Below are positions 42,824 to 54,582 of a stretch of DNA of 64,000 nt, in pieces. Positions within the stretch are counted from its first letter, which is position 1. The number at the start of each line of letters is the position of its first letter. The translations under genes and the position numbers were made by a program. The notes below the pieces were generated by a model that saw only the letters and a list, made by a program, of their open reading frames with translations, had not been told where the DNA came from and did no database searches. This stretch comes from Hymenobacter sedentarius (GTDB lineage Bacteria; Bacteroidota; Bacteroidia; Cytophagales; Hymenobacteraceae), in NCBI RefSeq assembly GCF_001507645.1, contig NZ_CP013909.1, positions 3,348,001-3,412,000 of the forward strand, in the 5' to 3' direction.

Positions 42824-43237
42824 TTATCGCGCTGGTTGGGCCAAGGCCTGCACGCCGGCTTGAGCCACGGCGTGGTCATTTTCGACCGAGTCGCCCGATA
42901 CGCCGATGGCGCCCATGTTGCCGCCATCGTGCCCAGGAATGGGGATGCCGCCGGGAAAGGTGATGAGGCCGCCGTTGGAATGCTCGATGTTGAACAAGGG
43001 GCCGCCGGGCTGCGAAAGCTTGCCGATTTCGCCGGTGGGCATGTCGAAGAAGCGGGCCGTTTTGGCCTTCTTAATGGAGATGTCGAGCGAACCCAGCCAA
43101 GCGTCGTCCATGCGGATGAAGGCCACGAGGTTGGCGCCCGCATCGACCACGGCGATGTTCATCTTGACATTCAGCTCAATGGCTTTCTGGTGCGCGGCCT
43201 GCAGGGCCGTTTGTGCTTGTGCTAGGGTAATGCCCAT
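42824..43237 (-). CDS. GlcG/HbpS family protein
   Basis: 137 residues with the whole-length GlcG/HbpS fold: [58 protein letters not shown] and [26 protein letters not shown]. HbpS binds heme outside Streptomyces cells; GlcG has an unknown role in glycolate operons. There is no signal peptide here. Its place directly before fdhA suggests a cytosolic role connected with aldehyde or redox stress; that link is inference. Confidence 0.88.
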   Translation of the reverse strand: MGITLAQAQTALQAAHQKAIELNVKMNIAVVDAGANLVAFIRMDDAWLGSLDISIKKAKTARFFDMPTGEIGKLSQPGGPLFNIEHSNGGLITFPGGIPIPGHDGGNMGAIGVSGDSVENDHAVAQAGVQALAQPAR

Positions 43238-43387
43238 GGGTGCTGATTGGTTTAGGTGGAAAAAGGTGTGCTGCCCGCATGTGCGGGGCAGTGTTCTTCA
43301 CCCAACTCGCAGCCCTGGGATTTGGTTACGACGGCCCAGCTACCAATTTCGGCAGCGTTTGCGTTTACTCCGATTTACCCCGGCACC

Positions 43388-44242
43388 TTAGCCAAACAGC
43401 ACCGGCGGGCTTAGCGCCAGGCGCCAGGCTATTGCCACCATCACAGCCAGCCCAACCAGTCCCCAGGCCACGTACGTAGGCTTGGGGCGGCGCACGGTTT
43501 CCGAAAACACCTCGTTCTGGCAGCTAAGCGCCAGGGGCAATATCAGCAGGCCCATCATCAACAAGTGGAGGCCTTCGTGCAGCGAAAAATACGGGACCTT
43601 GGTGAGGGCGATAAAGATGCCCCCGGCCAACCAGGGGATAAACAAGGTAAAAACCACCATGAGCCGCCGGTTTTCGTAGCGCATCACCGTGCGGGAGTCG
43701 TGGGCCTGCAGGAAGGCCACGGCGGCAAAGTAGCCCAACGCCAGCTGCACCAAGCCGGCAATAAGGGCCAGCAGTACGTTGGCCACGTTGCCCATGCGGA
43801 GCACCCAGTCGGGCACGTACCAGAAGCCCGAATGCGTAAACGTGTCGGCGAGCAAGGCGCCAAACACGGCGTTGCAGCTGTGAAAAGCCACCCAGAGCAA
43901 GAGCAGCTTCAGCTGGCCGCGGTGGGCCCGCTTTTGCCGCCAGAACCACCAGAACGCGCCTATTCCTAACAGAAAGCAAACCGCTGGACCCACGCTGTAT
44001 ACGGCGATAACGGCCGTGCTGAACCACTCATTGTCGGCCAGGCTGTAGGTGATGACGCTGGGGTTCCAACGGCCGCGGAGCTCGTAAAAGTGCGACACTT
44101 CCATCTTCGCCGCCTGGTGCAGGCCCCACACCAGATAGTAAGCCAATACATACAAGGCCGTGCCGTTGAGGGCGGAAATCAGGAACTTGCTTGTATTGGT
44201 TTGCTGAGGAGCGGACGACGGCGTAGCAGTTTCCGGTTGCAT
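43388..44242 (-). CDS. Hypothetical integral membrane protein with 7 TM helices
   Basis: 284 residues, about seven hydrophobic segments (FLISALNGTALYVLAYYLVW; AVYSVGPAVCFLLGIGAFWWF; LLLLWVAFHSCNAVFGALL; LLALIAGLVQLALGYFAAVAFL and others). A HEGLH sequence lies at the start of the sixth helix (SLHEGLHLLMMGLLILPLAL), reminiscent of a zinc-peptidase H-E-x-x-H in a membrane, but the second motif expected of M50 proteins is not apparent, so a peptidase assignment is unsafe. No family recognised. Confidence 0.65.
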   Translation of the reverse strand: MQPETATPSSAPQQTNTSKFLISALNGTALYVLAYYLVWGLHQAAKMEVSHFYELRGRWNPSVITYSLADNEWFSTAVIAVYSVGPAVCFLLGIGAFWWFWRQKRAHRGQLKLLLLWVAFHSCNAVFGALLADTFTHSGFWYVPDWVLRMGNVANVLLALIAGLVQLALGYFAAVAFLQAHDSRTVMRYENRRLMVVFTLFIPWLAGGIFIALTKVPYFSLHEGLHLLMMGLLILPLALSCQNEVFSETVRRPKPTYVAWGLVGLAVMVAIAWRLALSPPVLFG

Positions 44243-44369
44243 AGGCGGACTTTACATATCGCATAAAATAAGGCGAATCAGCAAAACTAAGCAGCTCAGC
44301 CCAATTTTTGCAAGGCAGCCCGGGGCCGGCCAAATGGCGCCCGGCTGGCTTTTGCGCCCTACGGTTCGT

Positions 44370-44377
44370 ACCTTCGC
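44370..44377 (+). promoter_or_regulatory. Candidate -7 element for lepA
   Basis: TACCTTCG, one base off TAnnTTTG, 20 nt before the GTG start. Confidence 0.3.
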
Positions 44378-44397
44378 GGACTGAAAAACTGCCCTCT

Positions 44398-46185
<1,788 letters not shown>

Positions 46186-46190
46186 TTTGT

Positions 46191-46221
46191 AAAGAGCGGC
46201 TTTCGGGCCGCTCTTTTTTTT
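46191..46221 (+). terminator. Terminator after lepA
   Basis: AAAGAGCGGC / GCCGCTCTTT stem with a T8 run, loop TTTCGG. Confidence 0.9.
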
Positions 46222-46236
46222 AAGGTCCCGCTGGAG

Positions 46237-46334
46237 AAGGAAGCATCTTATCACGGCCTCTTTCGTCAGAATTTACAAACCCATGCGGCGCGAGGCGTGA
46301 GAAGGTCCTTCGCGGTGCTCAGGATAACAAACGC
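46237..46334. repeat. Degenerate interspersed repeat element
   Basis: GAAGCATCTTATCAC (from 46239) matches one arm of the element at 25918-26010. At 46300-46329 the sequence GAGAAGGTCCTTCGCGGTGC followed by TCAGGATAAC looks like a second element type, with its own short self-complementary GAAGGTCCTTC. Copies appear eroded. It lies in the 155-bp gap between lepA and folD, so it also carries their regulatory DNA. Confidence 0.5.
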
Positions 46335-46340
46335 ACTTTT

Positions 46341-47252
46341 ATGAGCCCAGTTCAAACCAACAACCTCATCGACGGCAAACAAACCGCCGAGGACATCAAA
46401 GCCGAAATCGCCATTGAGGTCGCCAGCCTGAGAGTCGCCGGCGAAAAGGTGCCGCACCTGGCCGCCATCCTCGTGGGGCACGACGGCGGCTCCGAAACCT
46501 ACGTGCGCAACAAGGTGCTAGCCTGCGAGCGGGTTGGCTTTCAATCTACGCTCTTGCGCTACGAAGACGATATCAGCGAGGCGGACCTGCTGGCCAAAGT
46601 AAACGAGCTGAACAACGACCCCGAGATTGACGGCTTCATTGTGCAACTGCCGTTGCCGGCCCACATCAACCCCGAGAAAGTCATCGAAGCCATTCGGCCG
46701 GAGAAGGACGTGGACGGTTTTCACCCCATGAACATTGGGCGCATGGTGGCCGGATTGCCGGCTTTGCTGCCCGCCACGCCGTCCGGCATTGTGGAGCTGC
46801 TCAGCCGCTGGGGCATCAAAACCAGTGGCAAGCACTGCGTGGTTATTGGCCGTTCCAACATCGTGGGGACGCCGGTTAGCATCCTGTTGGCCAAAAACCT
46901 GGATACGGCAAACTGCACTGTTACTTTATGCCATTCGCGCACGCAGAACCTGGCCGAAATCTGCCGGACGGCTGACATTGTGGTGGCTGCCATTGGCCGG
47001 CCCGAGTTTGTGACGGCCGACATGGTGCGGCCCGGCGCCGTGGTGATTGACGTTGGCACGACCCGGGTAGCCGACGCCAACAAGAAGAGCGGCTATACGC
47101 TGAAAGGAGACGTGAACTTTGCCGAGGTAGCGCCCCTGGCTTCGGCCATTACCCCGGTGCCGGGTGGCGTGGGTCCGATGACCATTGCCATGCTGCTGTT
47201 GAACACCCTGCGCGCTGCTAAAGGCGAAATATATCCCAAATCAGGAAGCTGA
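46341..47252 (+). CDS. folD: Bifunctional methylenetetrahydrofolate dehydrogenase/cyclohydrolase
   Basis: 303 residues. Interconverts 5,10-methylene-THF and 10-formyl-THF in one-carbon metabolism. Family motifs: catalytic Y54-x3-K58 ([12 protein letters not shown]), [25 protein letters not shown], the NADP region [14 protein letters not shown], and the C-terminal [11 protein letters not shown]. Normal length. In an operon-like order with queE and the PorE-like gene. Confidence 0.97.
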   Translation: MSPVQTNNLIDGKQTAEDIKAEIAIEVASLRVAGEKVPHLAAILVGHDGGSETYVRNKVLACERVGFQSTLLRYEDDISEADLLAKVNELNNDPEIDGFIVQLPLPAHINPEKVIEAIRPEKDVDGFHPMNIGRMVAGLPALLPATPSGIVELLSRWGIKTSGKHCVVIGRSNIVGTPVSILLAKNLDTANCTVTLCHSRTQNLAEICRTADIVVAAIGRPEFVTADMVRPGAVVIDVGTTRVADANKKSGYTLKGDVNFAEVAPLASAITPVPGGVGPMTIAMLLLNTLRAAKGEIYPKSGS

Positions 47253-47366
47253 TTTTTGGAATATTTGGTTAAGCTATCTGCAAACCGTACTTTTAAAGTC
47301 CGGCATTGGGAACGGTGTGTTCCTGTGCCAGCGTTCAGTAAGCTTAGCTTTCTGTCGATTTTCGTT

Positions 47367-48035
47367 ATGATTCCTGTGAGTATACTTTCTTCTGATATTA
47401 TTGCACCGAGTGGTGCTACGGCCGCGTTCGAAGCCGGCGTTATGCTGCCTGTTATGGAGCAGTTTTACACCATCCAGGGCGAGGGATATAACACCGGCCG
47501 GGCCGCTTATTTCATTCGGCTCGGGGGCTGCGACGTGGGCTGCCATTGGTGCGACGTAAAGGAATCGTGGGATGCCGATGCGCACCCCCGTCAGTCCATT
47601 GCCCAACTGGTAGAAGCCGTGCTGGCCCACCCGGGCCGCGACGTGGTGATTACCGGCGGCGAGCCGCTCATGCACGAGCTGGGCCCGCTCACGGCGGCCC
47701 TGCAGGCAGCCGGCTGCCGCACCTGGCTCGAAACTTCGGGCGCCCACCCGTTGTCCGGCACCTGGGATTGGATATGCCTTTCGCCTAAAAAATTCAAAGC
47801 GCCGCTGCCCGATGTGCTGGCGGCGGCCCACGAGCTGAAGGTGGTTGTGTTTAATGGCCACGATTTTGCTTGGGCCGAAGAACACGCGGCGCTGGTACCG
47901 GCCAGCACCCGCCTTTACTTACAGCCGGAATGGAGCCGCGCGGCTCGCATGACGCCCGAACTGGTGGAGTACGTGAAGCAGCACCCGCGCTGGCAGGTGT
48001 CGCTTCAGACCCACAAATACCTTGACATCCCGTAG
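47367..48035 (+). CDS. queE: 7-carboxy-7-deazaguanine synthase
   Basis: Radical SAM enzyme of queuosine biosynthesis making 7-carboxy-7-deazaguanine from CPH4. The 4Fe-4S motif is CDVGCHWCD (Cx3Cx2C), after EQFYTIQGEGYNTGRAAYFIRLGG, followed by VVITGGEPLMH and LETSGAHPL. The ATG at 47367 (MIPVSIL...) gives 222 residues; the ATG at 47442 (MLPVMEQFYT) is an alternative. The PorE-like gene follows after only 8 bp, suggesting cotranscription. Confidence 0.93.
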   Translation: MIPVSILSSDIIAPSGATAAFEAGVMLPVMEQFYTIQGEGYNTGRAAYFIRLGGCDVGCHWCDVKESWDADAHPRQSIAQLVEAVLAHPGRDVVITGGEPLMHELGPLTAALQAAGCRTWLETSGAHPLSGTWDWICLSPKKFKAPLPDVLAAAHELKVVVFNGHDFAWAEEHAALVPASTRLYLQPEWSRAARMTPELVEYVKQHPRWQVSLQTHKYLDIP

Positions 48036-48043
48036 CCTATCCT

Positions 48044-50020
48044 ATGCGTTGCAATTCAGTGTTGGGGGCGTTCCGCCTCGGAATGATGTTTCTGTTGTGG
48101 CTGGCCACGGCGGAAGCTGCTTGGAGCCAGATGCCCGTCAAGGTGCAAACGCCCACCAACACCAAGGCCCGCAACCTGCTCGAGAAAGCCCAGCAGCAAA
48201 CCAAGGAGCGGGACTTTATCAAGGCCATTGAAACGCTGAACCAGCTCAACCAGAAGTTTCCCTCCTTCGGGGAGCCTTACCTGCTGAAAGGCTCGTTGCT
48301 GAAAGCCATCGGCGACAACCGGGGTGCCCTGGCCGCCTACCGCGACGGCCTGAGCAAAGTGCCCACTGATGCGGTCCATGCGTCGGAATACCAAATGCTC
48401 GGGGACTTAGCCTTGAGCTACGGAGAATACCAAACGGCGATGGATGCCTACAAGCAGCTGCTGAAAGTGGCCCCCAAAACGCAGAGAAACCTGGCCAAAT
48501 CGCAGCGCCAGCTGCTGACCTGTGAGTTTGCGCTGGAGGCCATGAAGCACCCCGTGGGCGAAGCGCCCGTGCCACTGCCCGCGCCGATGAACAGCTTTAA
48601 GTTTCAGTATTTCCCGGCCCTGACGGCCGATAACCGCTTTCTGCTGTTTACGGGGCGGCCGGCCGCCAGCAGTGGCGAGGATTTATTTGTGAGCCGGCAA
48701 AACAAGGACGGCTCGTTTGGGGCGCCGGTGTCGATATCGCCGGCCATCAACACGAGCTACAACGAAGGCGCCGGCTCCATTTCGGGCGATGGCAAAACCC
48801 TGGTTTTTGCTTCCTGCGACCGGCCCAAGGCCATTGGCAACTGCGACCTGTACATTTCGCGCCGGACCGGCAACAACTGGAGCAAGCCCGTGAACCTCGG
48901 CACCAACGTCAACTCCACGGAGTGGGACTCGCAGCCCACGCTTTCGGCCGATGGGCGCACGCTGTACTTCACCTCGACCCGCCGCGGCGGCCAAGGCCAG
49001 GAAGACATTTACGTAACCACCCTGCAGCCCGATGGCACCTGGAGCGCGGCCCAGAACCTAGGCACTCCCGTCAACACGCCGGGCAAGGACATGGCCCCGT
49101 TTATTCACGCCAGCGGCACCACGCTGTACTACGTGACCGACGGGCTGGTGGGCATGGGCGGGCTCGACGTGTTTCGGTGCGAGAAAACCGCGGCCGGCAA
49201 GTGGAGCGAGCCCCGCAACCTGGGCTACCCGCTCAATACGTTCGAAAACGAAGCCTCGCTCTTCATTACCTCGGATAACCAGAAAGGCTTTTGCTCGCGC
49301 AGCCGCGTGTCGGATGAGCCGCTGAACGGGGCCCGCATGACCCGCGAGCGGCCCGTTGAGCTGTTTAGCTTTTCGGTGCCGGCGCCGGTGAAGGCCCGTG
49401 AAACCAGTACCTATACCCAGGGCCGCGTATTCGATGCCATCACCAAAAAACCGCTCAAGGCCGAGGTGAAGCTCTACGACGTGGAAACCGACGAGCTGAC
49501 GCAGTTCGTGACTTCCGACCCGGAGTATGGCGACTACACGGTGGTGCTGAACGAGGGGCACCACTACGCCATGTACGCGGCCGCCGACAAGTACCTGCTC
49601 AAAAGCCTCAGCTTCGATTATACCGACCAGCACACCTTCGATCCGTTAACCCTGGATATTTACCTGGAGCCGGTGCGCTCGGGGCGCAGCGTGGTATTGA
49701 ACAACCTGTTTTTTGATACCAACAAGTACGACCTCAAGCCGCAGTCGCGCACGGAGCTGAACCGGCTCATCGAGTTTCTGCGGCAGTACCGGGACGTGCA
49801 AATCGAGGTATCGGGCTACACCGACAACGTGGGCACGCCCGAGGCCAACCTCCAGTTATCGGAGCGACGGGCGCAGTCGGTGGTGGCTTACTTGTCCAGC
49901 CACGGCATTTCGCCCAATCGCCTGCGCTCCAAAGGGTACGGCGAGGGCCACGCGCTGGCTGCCAACGACACCGAAGGCCACCGCCAGCTCAACCGCCGCA
50001 TCGAGCTTCATATCCTGTAA
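48044..50020 (+). CDS. PorE-like T9SS component: TPR, beta-propeller and OmpA protein
   Basis: 658 residues with a signal peptide (MMFLLWLATAEAAWSQ). The domain order matches PorE of the Porphyromonas type IX secretion system: TPR repeats (about 40-175: NLLEKAQQQTKERDFIKAIE, SYGEYQTAMDAYKQLLK), PD40/WD40-like propeller blades (about 195-400: YFPALTADNRFLLFTG, SISGDGKTLVFAS, QPTLSADGRTLYFTS, GLDVFRCEKTAAGKWSEP), a carboxypeptidase-regulatory-like domain (about 425-515), and a peptidoglycan-binding OmpA domain (FFDTNKYDLKP, VSGYTDNVGTPEANLQLSE). In P. gingivalis PorE anchors the system to peptidoglycan. No lipobox is seen, unlike PorE. Role as a T9SS component is inferred. Confidence 0.85.
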   Translation: MRCNSVLGAFRLGMMFLLWLATAEAAWSQMPVKVQTPTNTKARNLLEKAQQQTKERDFIKAIETLNQLNQKFPSFGEPYLLKGSLLKAIGDNRGALAAYRDGLSKVPTDAVHASEYQMLGDLALSYGEYQTAMDAYKQLLKVAPKTQRNLAKSQRQLLTCEFALEAMKHPVGEAPVPLPAPMNSFKFQYFPALTADNRFLLFTGRPAASSGEDLFVSRQNKDGSFGAPVSISPAINTSYNEGAGSISGDGKTLVFASCDRPKAIGNCDLYISRRTGNNWSKPVNLGTNVNSTEWDSQPTLSADGRTLYFTSTRRGGQGQEDIYVTTLQPDGTWSAAQNLGTPVNTPGKDMAPFIHASGTTLYYVTDGLVGMGGLDVFRCEKTAAGKWSEPRNLGYPLNTFENEASLFITSDNQKGFCSRSRVSDEPLNGARMTRERPVELFSFSVPAPVKARETSTYTQGRVFDAITKKPLKAEVKLYDVETDELTQFVTSDPEYGDYTVVLNEGHHYAMYAAADKYLLKSLSFDYTDQHTFDPLTLDIYLEPVRSGRSVVLNNLFFDTNKYDLKPQSRTELNRLIEFLRQYRDVQIEVSGYTDNVGTPEANLQLSERRAQSVVAYLSSHGISPNRLRSKGYGEGHALAANDTEGHRQLNRRIELHIL

Positions 50021-50149
50021 GCGGTTTACCCTGGCAAACCACGGCAGTCAGGCGACCTAAGCAAAAAGATGGGAAACGTGATTTTACTTAAAGTAACACT
50101 TTAGATAAGTGAAAATATAATAGGATTTGCGCTCAAAAAAATATGGCTC

Positions 50150-50171
50150 GCCCGTTGGCGGGCTTTTTTTT
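50150..50171 (+). terminator. Short terminator after the PorE-like gene
   Basis: GCCCG TTGG CGGGC followed by T9. The stem is short but GC-rich. The stretch from here to 50275 is AT-rich and holds nothing else recognised. Confidence 0.6.
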
Positions 50172-50274
50172 TGTCTCTTTGCGGACTTTTTTTAATTAAA
50201 ACAAGGAGCTATAAATGAGCTATTTATATGTAGGCAAAGAAACTGGTTGATTAAAAAAGTGCCAAAAAAAATTA

Positions 50275-50307
50275 TTTGTGTTCAAAAAATTATTGTGCTT
50301 ACGTTTG
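50275..50307 (+). promoter_or_regulatory. Bacteroidota-type promoter for the secreted gene at 50369
   Basis: TTTG at 50275-50278 and TACGTTTG at 50300-50307, spaced 21 nt, match TTTG-N19-21-TAnnTTTG exactly in AT-rich DNA. Transcription should start near 50314, about 55 nt before the ATG. This is the best promoter match in the window. Confidence 0.7.
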
Positions 50308-50368
50308 GTCCAGACAATCACTAACGAATTGGCCATTCACTCATCTTTTCACCCATTACCCACTACCC

Positions 50369-50746
50369 ATGAAAACTTTGTTCCTAGCTGCCTGCATTAC
50401 GGCAAGTGTTTGTTCGGCTTCGGCTGCTGTAGCTGGTGGCCCCGGCGATGGCGCCTATTCGCAGGCCATGATTAGCCGCGCTACCACGCTTACCCGGGCC
50501 CTGGCTAACCGCATCCATTTCAACGAGGCGCAGTACGTGGCCGTGAAGCAGCTGCACCTGAACATGCTCACCGAGCGCCGCGACCTGGAAATTCTTCTAA
50601 ACGGCGCCAGCGCCGAAGAGCGCGACGCCCAGCTCTCGTGGGCCCAGCAGCGTTACGAAAGCGAACTGATGTACTTGCTCAAGCCGCAGCAGCTGGTGGC
50701 CTATCAGTCGCTCCGCACCAACTTTACCGCGCACAGCCTTAAATAG
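50369..50746 (+). CDS. Small secreted helical protein of unknown function
   Basis: 125 residues with a signal peptide (MKTLFLAACITASVCSASAA). The mature part is a long amphipathic helix region with RATTLTRALANRIHFNEAQY, QLHLNMLTERRDLEILL and RYESELMYLLKPQQLVAY, resembling Spy/CpxP-like periplasmic helical proteins in length and charge pattern, but lacking their LTxxQ motifs. The strong promoter and the terminator after it support an independently expressed gene. The family is not assigned. Confidence 0.7.
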   Translation: MKTLFLAACITASVCSASAAVAGGPGDGAYSQAMISRATTLTRALANRIHFNEAQYVAVKQLHLNMLTERRDLEILLNGASAEERDAQLSWAQQRYESELMYLLKPQQLVAYQSLRTNFTAHSLK

Positions 50747-50779
50747 GGGAGGGCGCCAACCCCTTCACTGCTGAACACG

Positions 50780-50810
50780 AAAAAGCCCGCTCCTTAGAGC
50801 GGGCTTTTTG
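50780..50810. terminator. Bidirectional terminator between the secreted gene and gltA
   Basis: AAAAAGCCCGCTC / GAGCGGGCTTTTT stem with a CTTA loop between convergent genes. Confidence 0.9.
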
Positions 50811-50833
50811 TTTGGGGCGTCAATCCTTAAGAC

Positions 50834-52126
<1,293 letters not shown>

Positions 52127-52157
52127 GGGCGGGAGGGATGTGAGGGGAATTTCAGTG

Positions 52158-52165
52158 CGAAACTA
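52158..52165 (-). promoter_or_regulatory. Candidate -7 element for gltA
   Basis: TAGTTTCG on the minus strand, one base off TAnnTTTG, 31 nt upstream of the gltA start. Confidence 0.4.
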
Positions 52166-52273
52166 AGGCATAAGCCGTGCGCCGGGAAATTTTCCAGCTA
52201 TTTGGCCCGGCATTGGTACAGAATAACTAGCGTGCAGGTTCGATAAATAAAAGATAGGCATGGAGCTAATCAG

Positions 52274-53698
52274 TTATTTACCGATGCAGAACTGTGTGAA
52301 AATGCTGGTGAGCAGGTCTTCGGAAGAAATTTCTCCGGTAATCTCACCCAGCGCTGCCAGGGCGTGGCGCAGGTCGGCAGCCAGCAGCTCGGTGCCCTGG
52401 CCGGTATCCAGGCCCGCCTGCACGGCCTGAAGGTGGGCGGCAGCCGTTTCCAGCGCGCGGGCATGGCGCACATTGGTGACGATGGTAGCGGACGCGGTGT
52501 TCTCCAGCGCGGAGCCCCGCACTTCGGTTAGCAATGCCGTTTGCAGCTCATCCAACCCACGCTTTTGGCCGGCGGCTACCAGCACCATGGGCGTGGGGCT
52601 GGCCAAGCCTACCTGCGCGGCTTGAAATTGAGCTAAAAAAGCTCCTTGCGCGTTGGGCGTTGCCAAATCGGTTTTGTTGCCCACCGCCAGCACCGGCAAG
52701 GCTAGGCCCCTGGTGAGCTCCTGGATTTCGGCTATTACCTCCGCCGGCGTCATTTCGGTCAGGTCGAACAAATAGAGCAGCAGGGCGGCCTGGCGCACGC
52801 GCTGGCGGGTGCGGCTCACGCCAATGGCTTCCACCTCATCGGCGGGATTGTCGCGCAGCCCGGCGGTGTCCACGAAGCGAAACCGGAGGCCGTCGATGCT
52901 GACCTCGTCTTCGATAAAGTCGCGGGTGGTGCCCGGAATGGCCGACACAATGGCGCGCTCCTCGCGCAGCAAGGCGTTGAGCAGCGTGGACTTGCCGGCA
53001 TTGGGCCGCCCGGCAATGACCACGGTAATGCCGTTCTTGATGACGTTGCCCAACTCGAAGGAATGGAGCAGCCCGGCCACCACCCCGCGCACTTCGCTCA
53101 GGAGTTGGGCCAGGCCGGTGCGGTCGGCAAACTCCACGTCCTCTTCACCAAAGTCCAGCTCCAGCTCCAGCAAGGCCGCGAACTTGATGAGCCGGGCCCG
53201 GAGCTCGCGCAGCTCCTGCGAGAAGCCGCCGCGCAGCTGGTTCAGCGCCACCCGGTGGCTCAGGGCCGAATCGGAGGCGATGAGGTCGGCCACGGCTTCG
53301 GCCTGGGCCAGGTCCATGGCCCCGTTCAGAAAAGCCCGCTTGGTAAACTCGCCAGCTTCGGCCAGACGGGCGCCCTGGCGCAGGAGCAAGCCCAGCACCT
53401 GGCGCACAACGTAATCGGAGCCGTGGCAGCTGATTTCTACCACGTCTTCGCGGGTGAACGAGCGCGGGCTGCGGTAGAGCGCCGCTACTACTTCGTCCAG
53501 AATTTCACCCGAGCTGGGGTCGCGCAGGGTGCCGTAGTGCAGCGTGTGGCCCGCGGCATCGGGCATGCTTTTCTTAGAGAATACCGAGGCCGTGATGGCG
53601 ATGGCCGCCGGGCCCGATAGGCGGACCACCGCCAGCGCGCCCGCACCGGGAGGCGTGGACAAGGCGACGATTGTATCGGAAAAAATGGTTTGGACCAC
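52274..53698 (-). CDS. mnmE: tRNA uridine-34 carboxymethylaminomethyl modification GTPase MnmE
   Basis: 474 residues. N-terminal folate-binding domain (SDTIVALSTPPGAGALAVVRLSG), central helical domain, and a G domain inserted at about residues 225-385: P-loop GRPNAGKSTLLNALL, switch region PGTTRDFIEDEV, DTAG and NKTD. Ends in FCIGK, the C-terminal Cys motif needed for tRNA modification. Works with MnmG. Its stop lies 147 bp from the gltA start; upstream is the DtxR gene on the same strand. Confidence 0.97.
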   Translation of the reverse strand: MVQTIFSDTIVALSTPPGAGALAVVRLSGPAAIAITASVFSKKSMPDAAGHTLHYGTLRDPSSGEILDEVVAALYRSPRSFTREDVVEISCHGSDYVVRQVLGLLLRQGARLAEAGEFTKRAFLNGAMDLAQAEAVADLIASDSALSHRVALNQLRGGFSQELRELRARLIKFAALLELELDFGEEDVEFADRTGLAQLLSEVRGVVAGLLHSFELGNVIKNGITVVIAGRPNAGKSTLLNALLREERAIVSAIPGTTRDFIEDEVSIDGLRFRFVDTAGLRDNPADEVEAIGVSRTRQRVRQAALLLYLFDLTEMTPAEVIAEIQELTRGLALPVLAVGNKTDLATPNAQGAFLAQFQAAQVGLASPTPMVLVAAGQKRGLDELQTALLTEVRGSALENTASATIVTNVRHARALETAAAHLQAVQAGLDTGQGTELLAADLRHALAALGEITGEISSEDLLTSIFTQFCIGK

Positions 53699-53755
53699 GG
53701 AGTTAGTAGAAGATATCGGATGCCGCGAATTGAGCTGGCAATTCCGTGGGAAAGG

Positions 53756-54454
53756 CTATTCAGTTACAAATAAATTGCAGCTGACTTCGGCTGAAATCAA
53801 TGCGGTTCGCTCTCGGTTGATTCTGATTTCGAAGGAGTTATCAAACCCAACCTTATCCAGCACTTCAACCAGGGCGCCGAGCTGCAGCCCCACTTTATCG
53901 AGGTACTGCAGGAAGGGCGCCGTGGTGTTTTTGACTGCGGCCAGGGTGCCACGATCGCCCACTTCCAGGTCGGCCAGCAGGCGGTGCGCGGGCCGGCGCA
54001 TAGCGCCGTCCTCAGCTGGAATGGGGTCGCCGTGCGGGTCCAGGGCCGGGAAGCCCAGGAAGGCATCGAGGCGGCGCATGAGCAGCGGCGACTGCACGTG
54101 CTCGAGCTCCTCGGCCACTTCGTGCACCTCGTCCCAGTTGAAGCCCAGCTGCTGCACCAGGAACACTTCCCAGAGGCGGTGCTTGCGGATGGTGAGCAGG
54201 GCCACGCGCTGGCCTTCGGTGGTGAGCTGCACGCCGCGGTAGCGCTCATACGCCAGCAGGCCTTTGTCGGCGAGGCGCCGGAGCATGTCCGTGACCGAGG
54301 CGGCCCGGGTGTCCAGGGCCGCGGCAATGCGGTTGGTGCTCACGCCCGCCGTGTCCGGCTCTGCCTCGGCCAGCTTATAAATGGCCTTCAGGTAGTTTTC
54401 CTCGGTGTGGCTCGGCAGCTTGGAGGGTAGCGCGGGCAGGGTGGTAGGATTCAT
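53756..54454 (-). CDS. DtxR/MntR-family metal-dependent transcriptional regulator
   Basis: 232 residues. N-terminal winged helix (SHTEENYLKAIYKLAE, TNRIAAALDTRAASVTDMLRRLADKGLLAYERYRGVQLT), a dimerisation/metal-binding domain containing VHEVAEELEHVQSPLLMRRLDAFLG with Glu/His ligands and GDPIP, and a C-terminal SH3-like domain. Such proteins repress iron or manganese transport genes when metal is bound. It is not beside a transporter here, so its targets are elsewhere or it regulates itself. 57 bp before mnmE, possibly cotranscribed. Confidence 0.92.
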   Translation of the reverse strand: MNPTTLPALPSKLPSHTEENYLKAIYKLAEAEPDTAGVSTNRIAAALDTRAASVTDMLRRLADKGLLAYERYRGVQLTTEGQRVALLTIRKHRLWEVFLVQQLGFNWDEVHEVAEELEHVQSPLLMRRLDAFLGFPALDPHGDPIPAEDGAMRRPAHRLLADLEVGDRGTLAAVKNTTAPFLQYLDKVGLQLGALVEVLDKVGFDNSFEIRINRERTALISAEVSCNLFVTE

Positions 54455-54582
54455 GCGGGCCGAGCCTGGGTAGTTTCTTTAAATGCCGCGCGGCGTGGCG
54501 GAGTTCGTATACCCCGCAACTATTTCGCGCCGCAGGCTAAAAATGCTTCGACAATAACAACTCGGCTCCCTAACAATGACCC

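Noticed and set aside
43388..44242. Membrane zinc peptidase suggested by HEGLH
   Set aside because: Only one motif is present, in a loop or helix edge, with no second metal motif; a peptidase call would be unsafe.
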